Shown: positions 36,695 through 45,997 of the stretch, piece by piece
Layout: each line of letters begins with the position of its first letter
Position numbering within the stretch: the stretch's first letter is position 1
Source of the DNA: Neisseriaceae bacterium TC5R-5
GTDB lineage: Bacteria; Pseudomonadota; Gammaproteobacteria; Burkholderiales; Chromobacteriaceae
Direction of reading: 5' to 3'
DNA length: 64,000 nucleotides
NCBI GenBank assembly: GCA_020830965.2
Contig: JACCFC020000013.1
Span: 1-64,000, forward strand
Notes under the pieces: model-generated
What the model was told of the DNA's origin: nothing
Databases searched by the model: none
Seen by the model: only the letters and a program-made list of their open reading frames with translations
Program-made: the position numbers and the translations under genes

Positions 36695-38151
36695 CAGAAA
36701 TAGCCCTCCTGCTTTTTCTTTTCCATTGAACCGGTATTGTCAGTATCGATCTTACGGCCCTGACGTTCAGAATCGCAAGCATTGATGAGTTCCAGCAGAA
36801 TATCCTCGACACTTTCAGCGTTAGAATCGATTGCACTGGTTAGTGGATAGCAGCCTAGGGTGCGAAAACGTACCTTGCGGATTTGGATGTCTTCGCCGGG
36901 TAGCAATTGACAACGCTCATCGTCTACCAGCATCAGCATGTCTTTACGTACCACCACAGGCCGAGGCTTGGCAAAATACAGCGGTACAACAGGCAGGCTT
37001 TCTTGATGGATATACTGCCAGATATCAAGCTCCGTCCAGTTGGAGAGCGGAAAAACCCGCATATTGGCGCCTGGAGCTTTCTTGGTGTTGTAAAGGCTCC
37101 AGAGCTCCGGGCGCTGGCTCTTCGGATCCCAGCGATGAGTCGCTGTACGAAATGAAAAAATACGTTCTTTGGCACGGGATTTTTCTTCATCACGACGAGC
37201 TCCGCCAAACACCACATCAAACCTATAATGATCTAGCGCCTGCTTCAATCCTTCGGTTTTAGTAATATTGGTGTGCAAGACCGAACCATGGTCGAAGGGG
37301 TTGATGTTTTTCTCAATGGCTTCGGGATTGATATAAACAAACAGATCCATACCACTCTCGCGAACTATAAAATCGCGAAATCGATACATCTCCTGAAACT
37401 TCCAACGCGTGTCCACATGCAGCAATGGAAATGGAGGCAAGGCTGGGTAAAACGCCTTAAGGGCCAGGTGCAACATAACGCCACTATCTTTGCCCATGGA
37501 ATACAGCATCACCGGATTTTGTGCCTCAGCCACTGCTTCGCGGATAATGTGGATGCTTTCAGCCTCCAGACGTTTGAGATGCCGAGATAAGAGTGAAGCC
37601 TGTTTTGGCGTACCGCTCTGCTCCCTCGTTTGCACAGAGACGGGTTGGTAGGCTTGCAGGCAGCTAGTAATTTGCCCAGCATTCTGCCTCCCCCGTAAAT
37701 ACTCAAGCAGCGTGCCATGAGGGAACACAGCAATAGGCTTGCCTAGGTGTTGCTGCAGCTGGATAAGCGCCTGATCAATATGGATAGCATCAGCGCAGGC
37801 CAATGGCACCCAGAATCGCGCACCACGCGCGTCATTGGCATGTAGGCACGGTTTACCATTTGGTAGGGGGCTAAGTTGGATAAACAGCACCCGGTCGCGC
37901 CGTTTACGCGCTTGCTCAATCGCCCAGTTCAACACTAGACAATTAGGTGCTTGACCCCATTCATCCACTAATTGAACTTCCGTCAACTCCACTGGCAGCA
38001 ATTTCAACGCGTTCAGGCTGCGCTCTGCAGTGCGTTTGCTAGCAAGCTGTCCCGCCTGTTTCAAGTGCTCATAGGCAAGATCGGTATCCCAGACCTGCTC
38101 GGCGTCCAAGCCATGAAGGGGCTTATCGAGTGCTGTCGTAATTTGTTTCAT
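36694..38151 (-). CDS. cysD: Sulfate adenylyltransferase subunit 2 with long N-terminal extension
   Basis: 485 residues; ordinary CysD has about 300. From residue 189 onward it is normal: [21 protein letters not shown]-loop [49 protein letters not shown] and the C-terminal [20 protein letters not shown]. Residues 1-186 are an added region with [27 protein letters not shown] and [17 protein letters not shown] that I cannot assign to any family. The extension reads in the same frame without a start codon of its own for the core, so it is a true fusion rather than a mis-called start. Divergent from cysQ. Confidence 0.9.
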   Translation of the reverse strand: MKQITTALDKPLHGLDAEQVWDTDLAYEHLKQAGQLASKRTAERSLNALKLLPVELTEVQLVDEWGQAPNCLVLNWAIEQARKRRDRVLFIQLSPLPNGKPCLHANDARGARFWVPLACADAIHIDQALIQLQQHLGKPIAVFPHGTLLEYLRGRQNAGQITSCLQAYQPVSVQTREQSGTPKQASLLSRHLKRLEAESIHIIREAVAEAQNPVMLYSMGKDSGVMLHLALKAFYPALPPFPLLHVDTRWKFQEMYRFRDFIVRESGMDLFVYINPEAIEKNINPFDHGSVLHTNITKTEGLKQALDHYRFDVVFGGARRDEEKSRAKERIFSFRTATHRWDPKSQRPELWSLYNTKKAPGANMRVFPLSNWTELDIWQYIHQESLPVVPLYFAKPRPVVVRKDMLMLVDDERCQLLPGEDIQIRKVRFRTLGCYPLTSAIDSNAESVEDILLELINACDSERQGRKIDTDNTGSMEKKKQEGYF

Positions 38152-38220
38152 TGCCCTATTTTCCCTGCTATTTGTGCTATTATTTTACACAAAATAATCG
38201 TCAACTTCATTAAAAACAAA

Positions 38221-39015
38221 ATGCGACAAGAAAATTTGACCAGCCTAGTTTACCAGTTAATACCCATCGTTCACGAAGCGGGTAAGGCCATCATGGCGAT
38301 TTACCTAAGTGGCAAGAAAAACACTTCCCTTAAGGCAGATCAAAGCCCGGTAACTGCCGCCGACTTTGCAGCACACCAATACCTGACTAACACTCTTAAA
38401 ACGCTGATACCTAACTGCCCAGTAGTATCGGAGGAAGATGAAGAGTCTTTGAGCCATCGCAACAGCGATGGGCAGTTCTGGCTCATTGATCCACTGGATG
38501 GCACTAAGGAGTTTTTGGCCGGCAATAGTGAATTTACTGTCAACGTTGCCCTGATTGAGCAAGGTCGCAGCATACTAGGTATGGTATATGCTCCTGCGCT
38601 TAAGCGCCTGTACTGGGGCGGGTCAGAGTTGGGGGCTTATCAAATACTGAGCACGCTGGCAGAGCCAATTCGTGTGCGATCTCGAGCAAATGAGATCAAT
38701 GAAGTGTGTCGCGTCGTCGCCAGCAAAAGCCATCTCAATGCCGAGACACAGTCTTTTATCAATCGCTTAGGAAACGTTAGGCTTATACAAGCAGGTAGTT
38801 CATTAAAATTCTGCTTGGTGGCAGAAGGTGCGGCTGACGTTTACCCCCGTCTATCCCCGACCTCGGAATGGGACACAGCGGCGGCACAAGCGGTTCTTGA
38901 GGGCGCAGGCGGTAGTGTACTTGATCTAAATGGACAACCATTGCGCTATGGCAAACCGGAAATCATCAATCCGTCTTTCCTTGCCCTAAGTGATACCACG
39001 TGGACTTCAATATGA
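38221..39015 (+). CDS. cysQ: 3'(2'),5'-bisphosphate nucleotidase
   Basis: 264 residues from ATG 38221; the open frame continues upstream into cysD antisense, but MRQENLTSLVYQLIPIVHEA fits the family start. Inositol-monophosphatase fold: PVTAADFAAHQYL, VVSEEDEES (metal-binding Glu), WLIDPLDGTKEFLAGNSEFT (metal Asp pair) and SEWDTAAAQAVLEGAGG. It removes PAP produced when PAPS is used, or limits PAPS. No strong ribosome binding site. It is divergent from cysD-cysNC with 69 bases between and overlaps the next gene by four bases. Confidence 0.93.
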   Translation: MRQENLTSLVYQLIPIVHEAGKAIMAIYLSGKKNTSLKADQSPVTAADFAAHQYLTNTLKTLIPNCPVVSEEDEESLSHRNSDGQFWLIDPLDGTKEFLAGNSEFTVNVALIEQGRSILGMVYAPALKRLYWGGSELGAYQILSTLAEPIRVRSRANEINEVCRVVASKSHLNAETQSFINRLGNVRLIQAGSSLKFCLVAEGAADVYPRLSPTSEWDTAAAQAVLEGAGGSVLDLNGQPLRYGKPEIINPSFLALSDTTWTSI

Positions 39016-39791
39016 TTGACGGTGCCTATGCTGTGGCCGGTGCGCTAACCGGCTTCGTTGTAGGGTTAACAGGGGTAGGTGGCGGGGCCTTGATGACCCC
39101 GATATTGCTCTTGTTCTTTGGCGTATCACCAACAACAGCCATTGCAACTGACTTATGGTTTGCGGCCATCACAAAAATTGTCGGAGCTAGAGTCCATCAC
39201 ACCAGTGGCAATGTGGACTGGCAAGTAGCCAAGCGACTGTGGCTGGGCAGCCTGCCAATGGCACTAATAGTTATTGTGCTGGTGAGTCTAGGAGTTCAAA
39301 TTATTAAGGTGAGTTGGCTTGCTAAGGCTATTGGGGTAGTCGTTCTAATTACGGCTGTCGGGTTGCTCCTCGCTCCAAGATTAATGAAGTTCGCTCGAGC
39401 TCGTCGCCTTTCTCAACCAAAACACTTTAAGGCGATGCAAGCTACTTTAACAGTGATGTCTGGCGCAATATTGGGAACCTGTGTTGCACTGACATCAGTA
39501 GGAGCCGGTGCTTTAGGTAGTGTGATGTTACTTTACCTCTATCCTCTGCGCATGACCCCACACCGCCTAGTAGCCACTGACATCGTACATGCTATTCCAC
39601 TAGCTATTGTTGCTGGCCTCGGCTATCTATTTGCAGGAATGGTAGATTGGGGAATGCTGCTCAGTCTACTCATTGGCTCGATTCCAGCGGTGATTGTGGG
39701 TAGCACACTTGCAAATAAGATTACCGGACGGTGGATTCAGATCACTTTAGCTGTGGTACTTATAGCAGCAGGGGCGAAGATTCTTTCCTAA
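39012..39791 (+). CDS. TauE/SafE-family sulfite or sulfonate permease
   Basis: 259 residues from the ATG at 39012, which overlaps the cysQ stop as ATGA. About eight transmembrane helices; GLTGVGGGALMTPILLLFFG near the N-terminus and the repeat-like SVGAGALGSVMLLYLYPLRM are TSUP-family hallmarks. TSUP proteins move sulfite, sulfate or organosulfur anions. Coupling to cysQ and divergent cysDNC suggests sulfate uptake or sulfite release tied to PAPS metabolism (CysZ/CysK-independent). This is distinct from the TSUP gene at 59193. Confidence 0.88.
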   Translation: MIDGAYAVAGALTGFVVGLTGVGGGALMTPILLLFFGVSPTTAIATDLWFAAITKIVGARVHHTSGNVDWQVAKRLWLGSLPMALIVIVLVSLGVQIIKVSWLAKAIGVVVLITAVGLLLAPRLMKFARARRLSQPKHFKAMQATLTVMSGAILGTCVALTSVGAGALGSVMLLYLYPLRMTPHRLVATDIVHAIPLAIVAGLGYLFAGMVDWGMLLSLLIGSIPAVIVGSTLANKITGRWIQITLAVVLIAAGAKILS

Positions 39792-39870
39792 CTCGTTTTA
39801 TTAGGTAAAAGAGGTTTTGCATCACATCCCTCAATTGCTTTTTTCGGTGAACCATATGGAGATCACCAAT

Positions 39871-39988
39871 TTAAAGCCGCTAGCAAAACCTCGAAGAGCA
39901 CCTGAGCCAAGGCGCACCAACGCAGACAGTACAAGTGGTACAGCAAGGAGGCGTGGCGCTGGATCAGGGGCTTTGTTAGCGGCTCTTA
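39871..39988 (+). repeat. Correia-like repeat, copy D
   Basis: 118 bases from ttaaagccgctagcaaaacc to gctttgttagcggctctta. The core cgcagacagtacaagtggta cagcaagg has the hairpin gtaca-agt-ggtac with one mismatched pair. It lies between the convergent TSUP permease and GntR regulator genes. Confidence 0.88.
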
Positions 39989-40058
39989 TGGCTATGGGGA
40001 GTCTGTGGCTAAATAACAAATACTAACCAGCCGAATTTCTTTTCATCTTATATAACAC

Positions 40059-40826
40059 TCACAACAAGCTCACCCCCAAACCCTGCACCAGGCTATACCC
40101 TTCCGCCTCCCAAAACGCCGGGTCAGCCGCGTGGATACGTAAAATGGCATTGTCCAGATGTTGCGTCATCGCTTGGCGGGCGGCCTCGGCATTGCCCTGT
40201 TCTATCGCCAGCAGCAAGGCACTGTGTTCGTGCTGTACCTGCTGTAAAAAATTGCTATCACGTGCTTCGTTGGCACGGGTTACCTCAATGGCACCACGCA
40301 GATATTGCGCCAGATAGTCCAACGTGCTGAGCAAAAACGGATTAGCGGCTGCTTTGGCGATGCAGCGATGGAAATTAACATCCTCATCCACCCCGCTATC
40401 ACCATTAACAACTGCCTGCTCCAATGCCAGCAATATCTGATGCATCTCACTGACGTCTTCTGGGCTACGTCGTTGTGCGGCCAGGCTGGCGGCTTCGGCT
40501 TCCAAGCCACGCCTGACCTCTACCATTTGCACCACAGCAGCTAGCGAGGCGGTATGGCTGGCCTGAAACAGCAAAGGTGCGTGACCGGGCTCTTGTACTA
40601 GTACGCCGTAACCTTGCCGCGAAGTCACTAGACCTAGCGATTTGAGCTGTGAAATGGCTTCGCGAATCACGGTGCGACTGACATTGAATTGCTGTGCCAG
40701 TTGTGCTTCGCTGGGTAGCTTTTGTCCGGCGGAAAACTGCCCGGCACGGATAGACTGAGCCAGTGTCGTTGCCACTTGTTCCGACAAACGCGCCCCGGCC
40801 TGTATCGGTTGAAATGCTGCTACCAC
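40059..40826 (-). CDS. FadR-type GntR regulator of the four-carbon acid-sugar operon
   Basis: 255 residues from a GTG at 40826 with GAAGGA 6 bases upstream. The N-terminal winged helix is LPSEAQLAQQFNVSRTVIRE with AISQLKSLGLVTSRQGYG; the C-terminal FCD domain has the metal-binding helices (EDVNFHRCIAKAAANPFLL, QHEHSALLLAIEQGN). FCD-type regulators usually respond to acid sugars or carboxylates. It is divergent from ltnD with 166 bases between and is the likely repressor of the threonate/erythronate genes. That region contains the dyad gttgc-caaa-gcaac and the sequence tatgataaccatatta as candidate operators. Confidence 0.88.
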   Translation of the reverse strand: MVAAFQPIQAGARLSEQVATTLAQSIRAGQFSAGQKLPSEAQLAQQFNVSRTVIREAISQLKSLGLVTSRQGYGVLVQEPGHAPLLFQASHTASLAAVVQMVEVRRGLEAEAASLAAQRRSPEDVSEMHQILLALEQAVVNGDSGVDEDVNFHRCIAKAAANPFLLSTLDYLAQYLRGAIEVTRANEARDSNFLQQVQHEHSALLLAIEQGNAEAARQAMTQHLDNAILRIHAADPAFWEAEGYSLVQGLGVSLL

Positions 40827-40992
40827 AAGTTTTCCTTCTGAGATGTAATTAGCACGCTACTCAGAGCGGCTTTATTGCGGCGCAATATAACATTGATTGT
40901 TAATCTCTACCGCCTCTGGCTATTGTCTTGTTGCCAAAGCAACTTGTATGATAACCATATTACCGTTATAGCAGAGTACAGGAGAGCATGAC

Positions 40993-41907
40993 ATGGCGCG
41001 ACAAAAAACCCTGGGGGTAGTGGGTTTGGGAGCAATGGGTTACGGCGCGGCGCTCAGCGCCTTGCGTAGTGGTTTAACAACTTGGGGCTATGATAAACGC
41101 CCCGAAGTATGTGCAGCCTTGCAACAGGCTGGTGGCCAAATCGCTACGGATTTAAACGAACTCGCACAACATTGCGATGCCGTGCTGTTGCTGGTCGTGA
41201 ATGCCGCCCAGGTAGAAGAGGTACTGTTTGGCGAGCATGGTCTGGCGGCACAGCTGCGCCCCGGCAGTGTGGTGCTGTGTGCCGCAACGGTAGACCCCAG
41301 CCTGCCCGCTCAATGGGCAGCCCGGCTGGCAGAGCAACAGATTCATCTGCTGGATGCGCCGGTTTCCGGTGGCCCGGTCAAGGCAGCTGCCGGTACGATG
41401 ACGGTGATGGCCAGTGGCAGTGCCGAGGCCTTTGCCGCTGCTGAGCAAGTATTGCCAGCTTACGCCGGCAAGGTCTACCGCCTGGGCGATGAGCCCGGTA
41501 TCGCCTCCACCGTTAAAATGGTGAATCAACATCTGGCTGGGGTACATATCGCGGCAGCGTGTGAAGCGATGGCACTGGGCATACGCGCCGGTGCCAATCC
41601 CGATACCTTATACGAAGTCATTACTCAGTCCGCCGGCAATAGCTGGATGTTTGAAAACCGCGTACCGCATATTCTAGCGGGCAATTACACCCCACTCTCC
41701 AGCGTCAATATTTTTGTCAAAGATTTAGGCATCGTGCTGGATGCTGCCCGAAAACTGGCCTTCCCGCTGCCTTTAGCGGCGGCTGCGCATCAGCTGTATC
41801 TGGGTACCGCCGCGGCTGGACATGGCCAGGAAGACGATAGCGCGGTGATCAAACTCTATGCCGCCCTCAGTGGTATTGCCCTGCCTGCCAGCAAGGAGGC
41901 CGTATGA
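40993..41907 (+). CDS. ltnD: L-threonate dehydrogenase
   Basis: 304-residue beta-hydroxyacid dehydrogenase (3-hydroxyisobutyrate dehydrogenase family). NAD site VVGLGAMGYGAALSALRSGL, substrate signature DAPVSGGPVKAAAGTMTVMA and catalytic Lys in ASTVKMVNQHLAG. Context assigns it as LtnD, oxidising L-threonate to 2-oxo-tetronate: it overlaps otnK by four bases, and otnC, otnI and denD follow. The same family includes sulfolactaldehyde reductase (YihU), but the position in the otn operon argues against that. AGGAGA precedes the ATG. Confidence 0.9.
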   Translation: MARQKTLGVVGLGAMGYGAALSALRSGLTTWGYDKRPEVCAALQQAGGQIATDLNELAQHCDAVLLLVVNAAQVEEVLFGEHGLAAQLRPGSVVLCAATVDPSLPAQWAARLAEQQIHLLDAPVSGGPVKAAAGTMTVMASGSAEAFAAAEQVLPAYAGKVYRLGDEPGIASTVKMVNQHLAGVHIAAACEAMALGIRAGANPDTLYEVITQSAGNSWMFENRVPHILAGNYTPLSSVNIFVKDLGIVLDAARKLAFPLPLAAAAHQLYLGTAAAGHGQEDDSAVIKLYAALSGIALPASKEAV

Positions 41908-43154
41908 TTTTAGGGGTGATTGCCGACGATTTTACCGGCGCTACCGATATTGCCAGCATGCTGGTACGAGGAGGCATGCGCACAATACAGGTAATTGGCG
42001 TCCCACAAGGCCCGCTGCCACCAGCAGATGCCGTTGTGATTGCACTGAAATCACGTACCACACCAGCCGCCGAGGCGATAGCTGAATCACTGGCCGCCTT
42101 GGCCTGCTTACGCAAGCACGGTGCCAAACAGATTTTCTTTAAATACTGTTCCACTTTTGATTCGACTGCCGCAGGCAATATCGGCCCGGTGGCCGAAGCA
42201 CTGCTAGCGGCATTGGGCAGCGATTTGAGCATCGCTTGCCCGGCTTTCCCGGAAAATGGCCGCACAATTTATCGCGGCCATTTATTTGTTGGTGATCAAC
42301 TCCTATCTGATTCCGGCATGCGCCAGCACCCGCTCACCCCGATGACCGAATCCAATCTGGTCAAGGTGCTACAGCAACAGAGCAGCGGCCAGGTGGGCCT
42401 GCTGCCCTACTCCACCGTTGCACAAGGCGTGGCGGCGATTCAGGCTGGCTATCAACAACTACGCCATAACGGTGTCAGGCTGGCGATTGTGGATGCCATC
42501 AGCGATCAGGATTTACAAGATATCGCCAATGCCAGTGTCGATCTGCCACTGCTCACCGGCGGCTCCGGCATCGCACTGGGCTTACCGGCGGCCTATGCCG
42601 CCAAAGGCTGGCTGCGGCCCAGCGCTAATGCCGATCAACTGGACCCGCTCACCGGCCCGGCTGCGGTGTTGTCCGGCTCCTGCTCACTGGCTACCAATGC
42701 GCAGGTACAACATTGGTTGACGGCAGGCCGACCAGCCTTCCGCATCCAGCCGCAGGCACTGGCAGCCGACGCAGCCGTGGCTGCCCAAGCACTGGCTTGG
42801 GCCAGCACACAGACACAAGCAGTGCTGATCTACGCCACCACTAGCCCCGCCGAAGTACAGGCTATCCAGGCCGAGCTAGGTGTGGCAGCAGCGGGTGAAC
42901 TGGTCGAGCGCTGCCTGGCTGAGATTGCCATCGGCCTGGTAGCGGCTGGCATACAAAGATTGGTGGTGGCAGGCGGCGAAACCTCCGGTGCCGTGGTGCA
43001 AGCGCTACAAGTGAACCAGCTACGCATCGGCGCGGCGATTGCCCCCGGCGTACCCTGGACACAGGCAGCGGATCGACCACTCTTATTGGCACTCAAATCC
43101 GGTAACTTCGGTACAGTCGACTTCTTCAGCCACGCTTTGCAGCTCACGGAGTAA
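41904..43154 (+). CDS. otnK: 3-oxo-tetronate 4-kinase (DUF1537 family)
   Basis: 416 residues. The N-terminal domain starts MILGVIADDFTGATDIASML and includes FFKYCSTFDSTAAGNIGPV; the C-terminal nucleotide-binding domain holds VVAGGETSGAVVQAL and GVPWTQA with ALKSGNFG. These are the DUF1537 four-carbon acid-sugar kinase motifs. It phosphorylates 3-oxo-tetronate at O4 using ATP. Its start overlaps the ltnD stop (ATGA) and its stop is 3 bases before otnC, so the three are one translational unit. Confidence 0.92.
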   Translation: MILGVIADDFTGATDIASMLVRGGMRTIQVIGVPQGPLPPADAVVIALKSRTTPAAEAIAESLAALACLRKHGAKQIFFKYCSTFDSTAAGNIGPVAEALLAALGSDLSIACPAFPENGRTIYRGHLFVGDQLLSDSGMRQHPLTPMTESNLVKVLQQQSSGQVGLLPYSTVAQGVAAIQAGYQQLRHNGVRLAIVDAISDQDLQDIANASVDLPLLTGGSGIALGLPAAYAAKGWLRPSANADQLDPLTGPAAVLSGSCSLATNAQVQHWLTAGRPAFRIQPQALAADAAVAAQALAWASTQTQAVLIYATTSPAEVQAIQAELGVAAAGELVERCLAEIAIGLVAAGIQRLVVAGGETSGAVVQALQVNQLRIGAAIAPGVPWTQAADRPLLLALKSGNFGTVDFFSHALQLTE

Positions 43155-43157
43155 ACG

Positions 43158-43823
43158 ATGATTCCACCCAGTCAACATCCGCTGCGCGCCGAAATCTGCC
43201 GTGTCGGCCTATCCCTGTTTCAGCGCGGTTATGTTCATGCCACTGCCGGCAATATCAGTGTGCGCCTGCACGCCGAGCAAGGCGGCGGTTATCTGATTAC
43301 CCCCACCGATGCCTGCCTGGGATTTTTACAAGCAGACCAACTGGCCTGGGTAGATGAACAAGGTGTGCAACAAAGTGGTGCGCCGGCCAGCAAGACACTG
43401 GTGCTGCATCGCCGTATTTATGCGCAGGCACCGCAGGCGAACTGCATCATTCACACCCACTCCAGTCACCTGGTCGCACTGAGCTTACAGGGCGTGTGGA
43501 GCCAGGCGGCAATTCTGCCACCCATCACCCCCTACTTTGTGATGAAAGTCGGGCAGATTCCCCTCATTCCCTATCACCGCCCCGGCTCACCGCAAGCAGC
43601 CGAACTGGTCAGTGCCGCCCTGGCCCAACGCCCGCAACTGCGCGGCGTGATGCTGGAACGGCTAGGGCCCACCGTCTGGCACCAAAGCCCAAGCCAGGCG
43701 ATGGCCACGCTGGAAGAGCTGGAAGAAACCGCCAAGCTATGGCTGAGCGTCACACCACGACCCAGCCCCTTAAGCGCGGCACAAATCAGCGAGCTGTGCC
43801 AGACCTTCGGCGCAAGCTGGTAA
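43158..43823 (+). CDS. otnC: 3-oxo-tetronate 4-phosphate decarboxylase (class II aldolase family)
   Basis: 221-residue class II aldolase/adducin protein. TAGNISVRL and ITPTDACLGFL line the phosphate/metal site, and the zinc histidines are in CIIHTHSSHLVALS with a third His upstream of the C-terminal RGVMLERLGPTVW. In Otn pathways this enzyme decarboxylates 3-oxo-tetronate 4-phosphate to DHAP, linking the pathway to glycolysis. The usual VLMxxHG segment reads VMLERLGPTVWHQSP here. Confidence 0.88.
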   Translation: MIPPSQHPLRAEICRVGLSLFQRGYVHATAGNISVRLHAEQGGGYLITPTDACLGFLQADQLAWVDEQGVQQSGAPASKTLVLHRRIYAQAPQANCIIHTHSSHLVALSLQGVWSQAAILPPITPYFVMKVGQIPLIPYHRPGSPQAAELVSAALAQRPQLRGVMLERLGPTVWHQSPSQAMATLEELEETAKLWLSVTPRPSPLSAAQISELCQTFGASW

Positions 43824-43882
43824 TCTGTTCAAACCAATAAAAATATACCGTCGTCACCCACTACAACAGGAGTAAGAGAACG

Positions 43883-45193
43883 ATGTCTCATGCCAATAGC
43901 CACACACTGCAGCCACCGCTCAGCAACCAGGAAGATCAGGTATACCGCAAAATCGGCTGGCGCCTGGTCCCCCTGATTATGCTTTGCTATGTGGTAGCCT
44001 ATCTGGACCGCGTCAACGTCGGCTTTGCCAAACTGCAAATGAGCGTAGACCTGGGTTTTAGCGAAACAATTTTTGGCCTGGGTTCCGGCATTTTTTTCCT
44101 GGGTTATTTTCTGTTTGAAGTGCCCAGCAATCTGGCACTCAACCGCTTTGGCGCCAAACTATGGATCGCCCGCATCATGATCACCTGGGGCATACTCTCG
44201 GCCGGTTTTGCTTTTGTCGAATCCGCCCCCGCCTTCTACATCATGCGTTTTCTACTAGGCGCAGCCGAAGCGGGCTTCTACCCTGGCATTATTCTCTACC
44301 TCACCTATTGGTACCCCTCACACCGCCGCGCCAAGGTCATCGCCTTATTCATGTCGGCCATTCCACTCTCCGGTATTTTTGGCAATCCGCTCTCCGGCTG
44401 GATCATGGATAGTTTTGCCGGTCATGCCGGCTGGGCCGGCTGGCAATGGATGTTTATCATCGAAGCGGTACCGGCAGTGCTGATGGGCCTGATTGTGCTG
44501 CGCTATCTGGATGATAACGTCGCCAAGGTTGGCTGGCTAAGTGATGAAGAAAAACAAGTGGTCAGCCAAGCAATTGCCGCCGAAGAAAAACAAAAAGATG
44601 TCGGCACCAGCGCCTTCAGTGCCTTCGCCGACCCGCGCGTGTGGTTTATGTGCCTAATTTATTTCTGCTTTGTGATGGGCCAGTACGGGCTGACTTTCTG
44701 GATGCCTACCTTTATCAAATCCACCGGCATCAGCGGCAACCTCACCATCGGCCTGCTCAGCGCCATCCCGTTTCTGGTCGCCATTGTGGCAATGAACCTG
44801 TTTGGTCGCAGTGCCGACAAACACCGTGAGCGCCGTTGGCATTTAGTGATGCCCGCCAGCATGGGAGCGATAGGCTTTGTCATTGCCGCCTCTTTCCCGC
44901 ATAACACCCCTTTGTCTTTACTGGCACTGTCGATGGCCGCAGCCGGGGTATTAACCTGCGCGCCGCTGTTCTGGTCACTACCCACCGCGTTTTTAAGCGG
45001 TACCGCGGCGGCAGCAGGGATAGCCATCATCAACTCCGTCGGCAATCTATCCGGCTTTGTCAGCCCCTTCCTGGTAGGGTTTCTGAAAGACCTGACCGGC
45101 AGCAACGCCATCAGCATGTATGTGCTGGCAAGCTGCTTGATTATCGGTGCCCTCGCCGTGCTGCGCGTCTCACCCAAGCTGGTCAACCGCTAA
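43883..45193 (+). CDS. MFS transporter, anion:cation symporter family
   Basis: 436 residues with 12 helices. The start YRKIGWRLVPLIMLCYVVAYLDRVNVGFAK and motif NRFGAKLWIARIMITWGILS are typical of the ACS family that imports glucarate, galactonate, tartrate and related sugar acids. Position between otnC and otnI points to L-threonate or D-erythronate as cargo. AGGAG lies upstream of the ATG. Confidence 0.9.
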   Translation: MSHANSHTLQPPLSNQEDQVYRKIGWRLVPLIMLCYVVAYLDRVNVGFAKLQMSVDLGFSETIFGLGSGIFFLGYFLFEVPSNLALNRFGAKLWIARIMITWGILSAGFAFVESAPAFYIMRFLLGAAEAGFYPGIILYLTYWYPSHRRAKVIALFMSAIPLSGIFGNPLSGWIMDSFAGHAGWAGWQWMFIIEAVPAVLMGLIVLRYLDDNVAKVGWLSDEEKQVVSQAIAAEEKQKDVGTSAFSAFADPRVWFMCLIYFCFVMGQYGLTFWMPTFIKSTGISGNLTIGLLSAIPFLVAIVAMNLFGRSADKHRERRWHLVMPASMGAIGFVIAASFPHNTPLSLLALSMAAAGVLTCAPLFWSLPTAFLSGTAAAAGIAIINSVGNLSGFVSPFLVGFLKDLTGSNAISMYVLASCLIIGALAVLRVSPKLVNR

Positions 45194-45211
45194 CATTCAA
45201 GAGAACCTGTT

Positions 45212-45997
45212 ATGCCACGTTTTGCTGCTAATTTAACCATGCTCTATAACGAGCACTCCTTTCCACAACGCTTTGCTGCCGCAGCAGCAGATGGCTTTCG
45301 CGCGGTGGAATGCCTATTTCCATACAGCCTCTCCCCCACCGAGCTAAGCAGCACTCTGCAACAGCACGCGCTGACCCTAGCGCTGTTCAATCTGCCCGCT
45401 GGCGATTGGGAAGCTGGCGAACGCGGCCTGGCGGCACTGCCGGGCAAAGAGCAGGCGTTTGCCGCCACGCTGGAACAAGCACTGAGCTATGCCCGCGCCA
45501 GCGGCTGCCGCCGTATACACGCAATGGCCGGGCTGATCCCCGCCGGAGCCGACCTACACGCGATGCGCGACACCTATCTGCATAATCTGCGTCTGGCCGC
45601 CCGCCGCTGTGCCGCTGATGGCATCACGCTGCTGATCGAAGCCATCAACACTCGCGACATGCCCGGCTACTTCCTCAACTACCAGCAACAAGCAATCGAC
45701 ATCATCGAGGAAGTGGCCGAACCCAATCTCAAATTACAGTTTGACTGCTACCACTGCCAGATCATGGAAGGCGACCTCAGCCAACGCTTACAACGCTATC
45801 TACCCCAAATCGGCCATATCCAGATTGCCGGCGTACCGGAACGACACGAGCCGGATAGCGGCGAAATTCACTACCCGCATCTGTTCACCCTATTGGATCA
45901 GCAAAATTACGACGGCTATATCGGCTGCGAATACCGACCACGCCACCGCACTAGCGACGGCCTGGGCTGGTTACGCGCCTGGAGACAAACACAATGA
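45212..45997 (+). CDS. otnI: 2-oxo-tetronate isomerase (hydroxypyruvate isomerase-like)
   Basis: 261-residue TIM barrel of the Hyi/OtnI group: [46 protein letters not shown] (metal Glu), [15 protein letters not shown] and [10 protein letters not shown]. It interconverts 2-oxo- and 3-oxo-tetronate, allowing the LtnD product to enter the OtnK/OtnC branch. It overlaps denD by four bases (ATGA). Confidence 0.9.
   Translation: MPRFAANLTMLYNEHSFPQRFAAAAADGFRAVECLFPYSLSPTELSSTLQQHALTLALFNLPAGDWEAGERGLAALPGKEQAFAATLEQALSYARASGCRRIHAMAGLIPAGADLHAMRDTYLHNLRLAARRCAADGITLLIEAINTRDMPGYFLNYQQQAIDIIEEVAEPNLKLQFDCYHCQIMEGDLSQRLQRYLPQIGHIQIAGVPERHEPDSGEIHYPHLFTLLDQQNYDGYIGCEYRPRHRTSDGLGWLRAWRQTQ

Noticed and set aside
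40993-41907. LtnD as the missing sulfolactaldehyde reductase (YihU-like)
   Set aside because: It is from the right family, but it is translationally coupled to otnK and is 7 kb away from the sulfoquinovose genes behind its own regulator.
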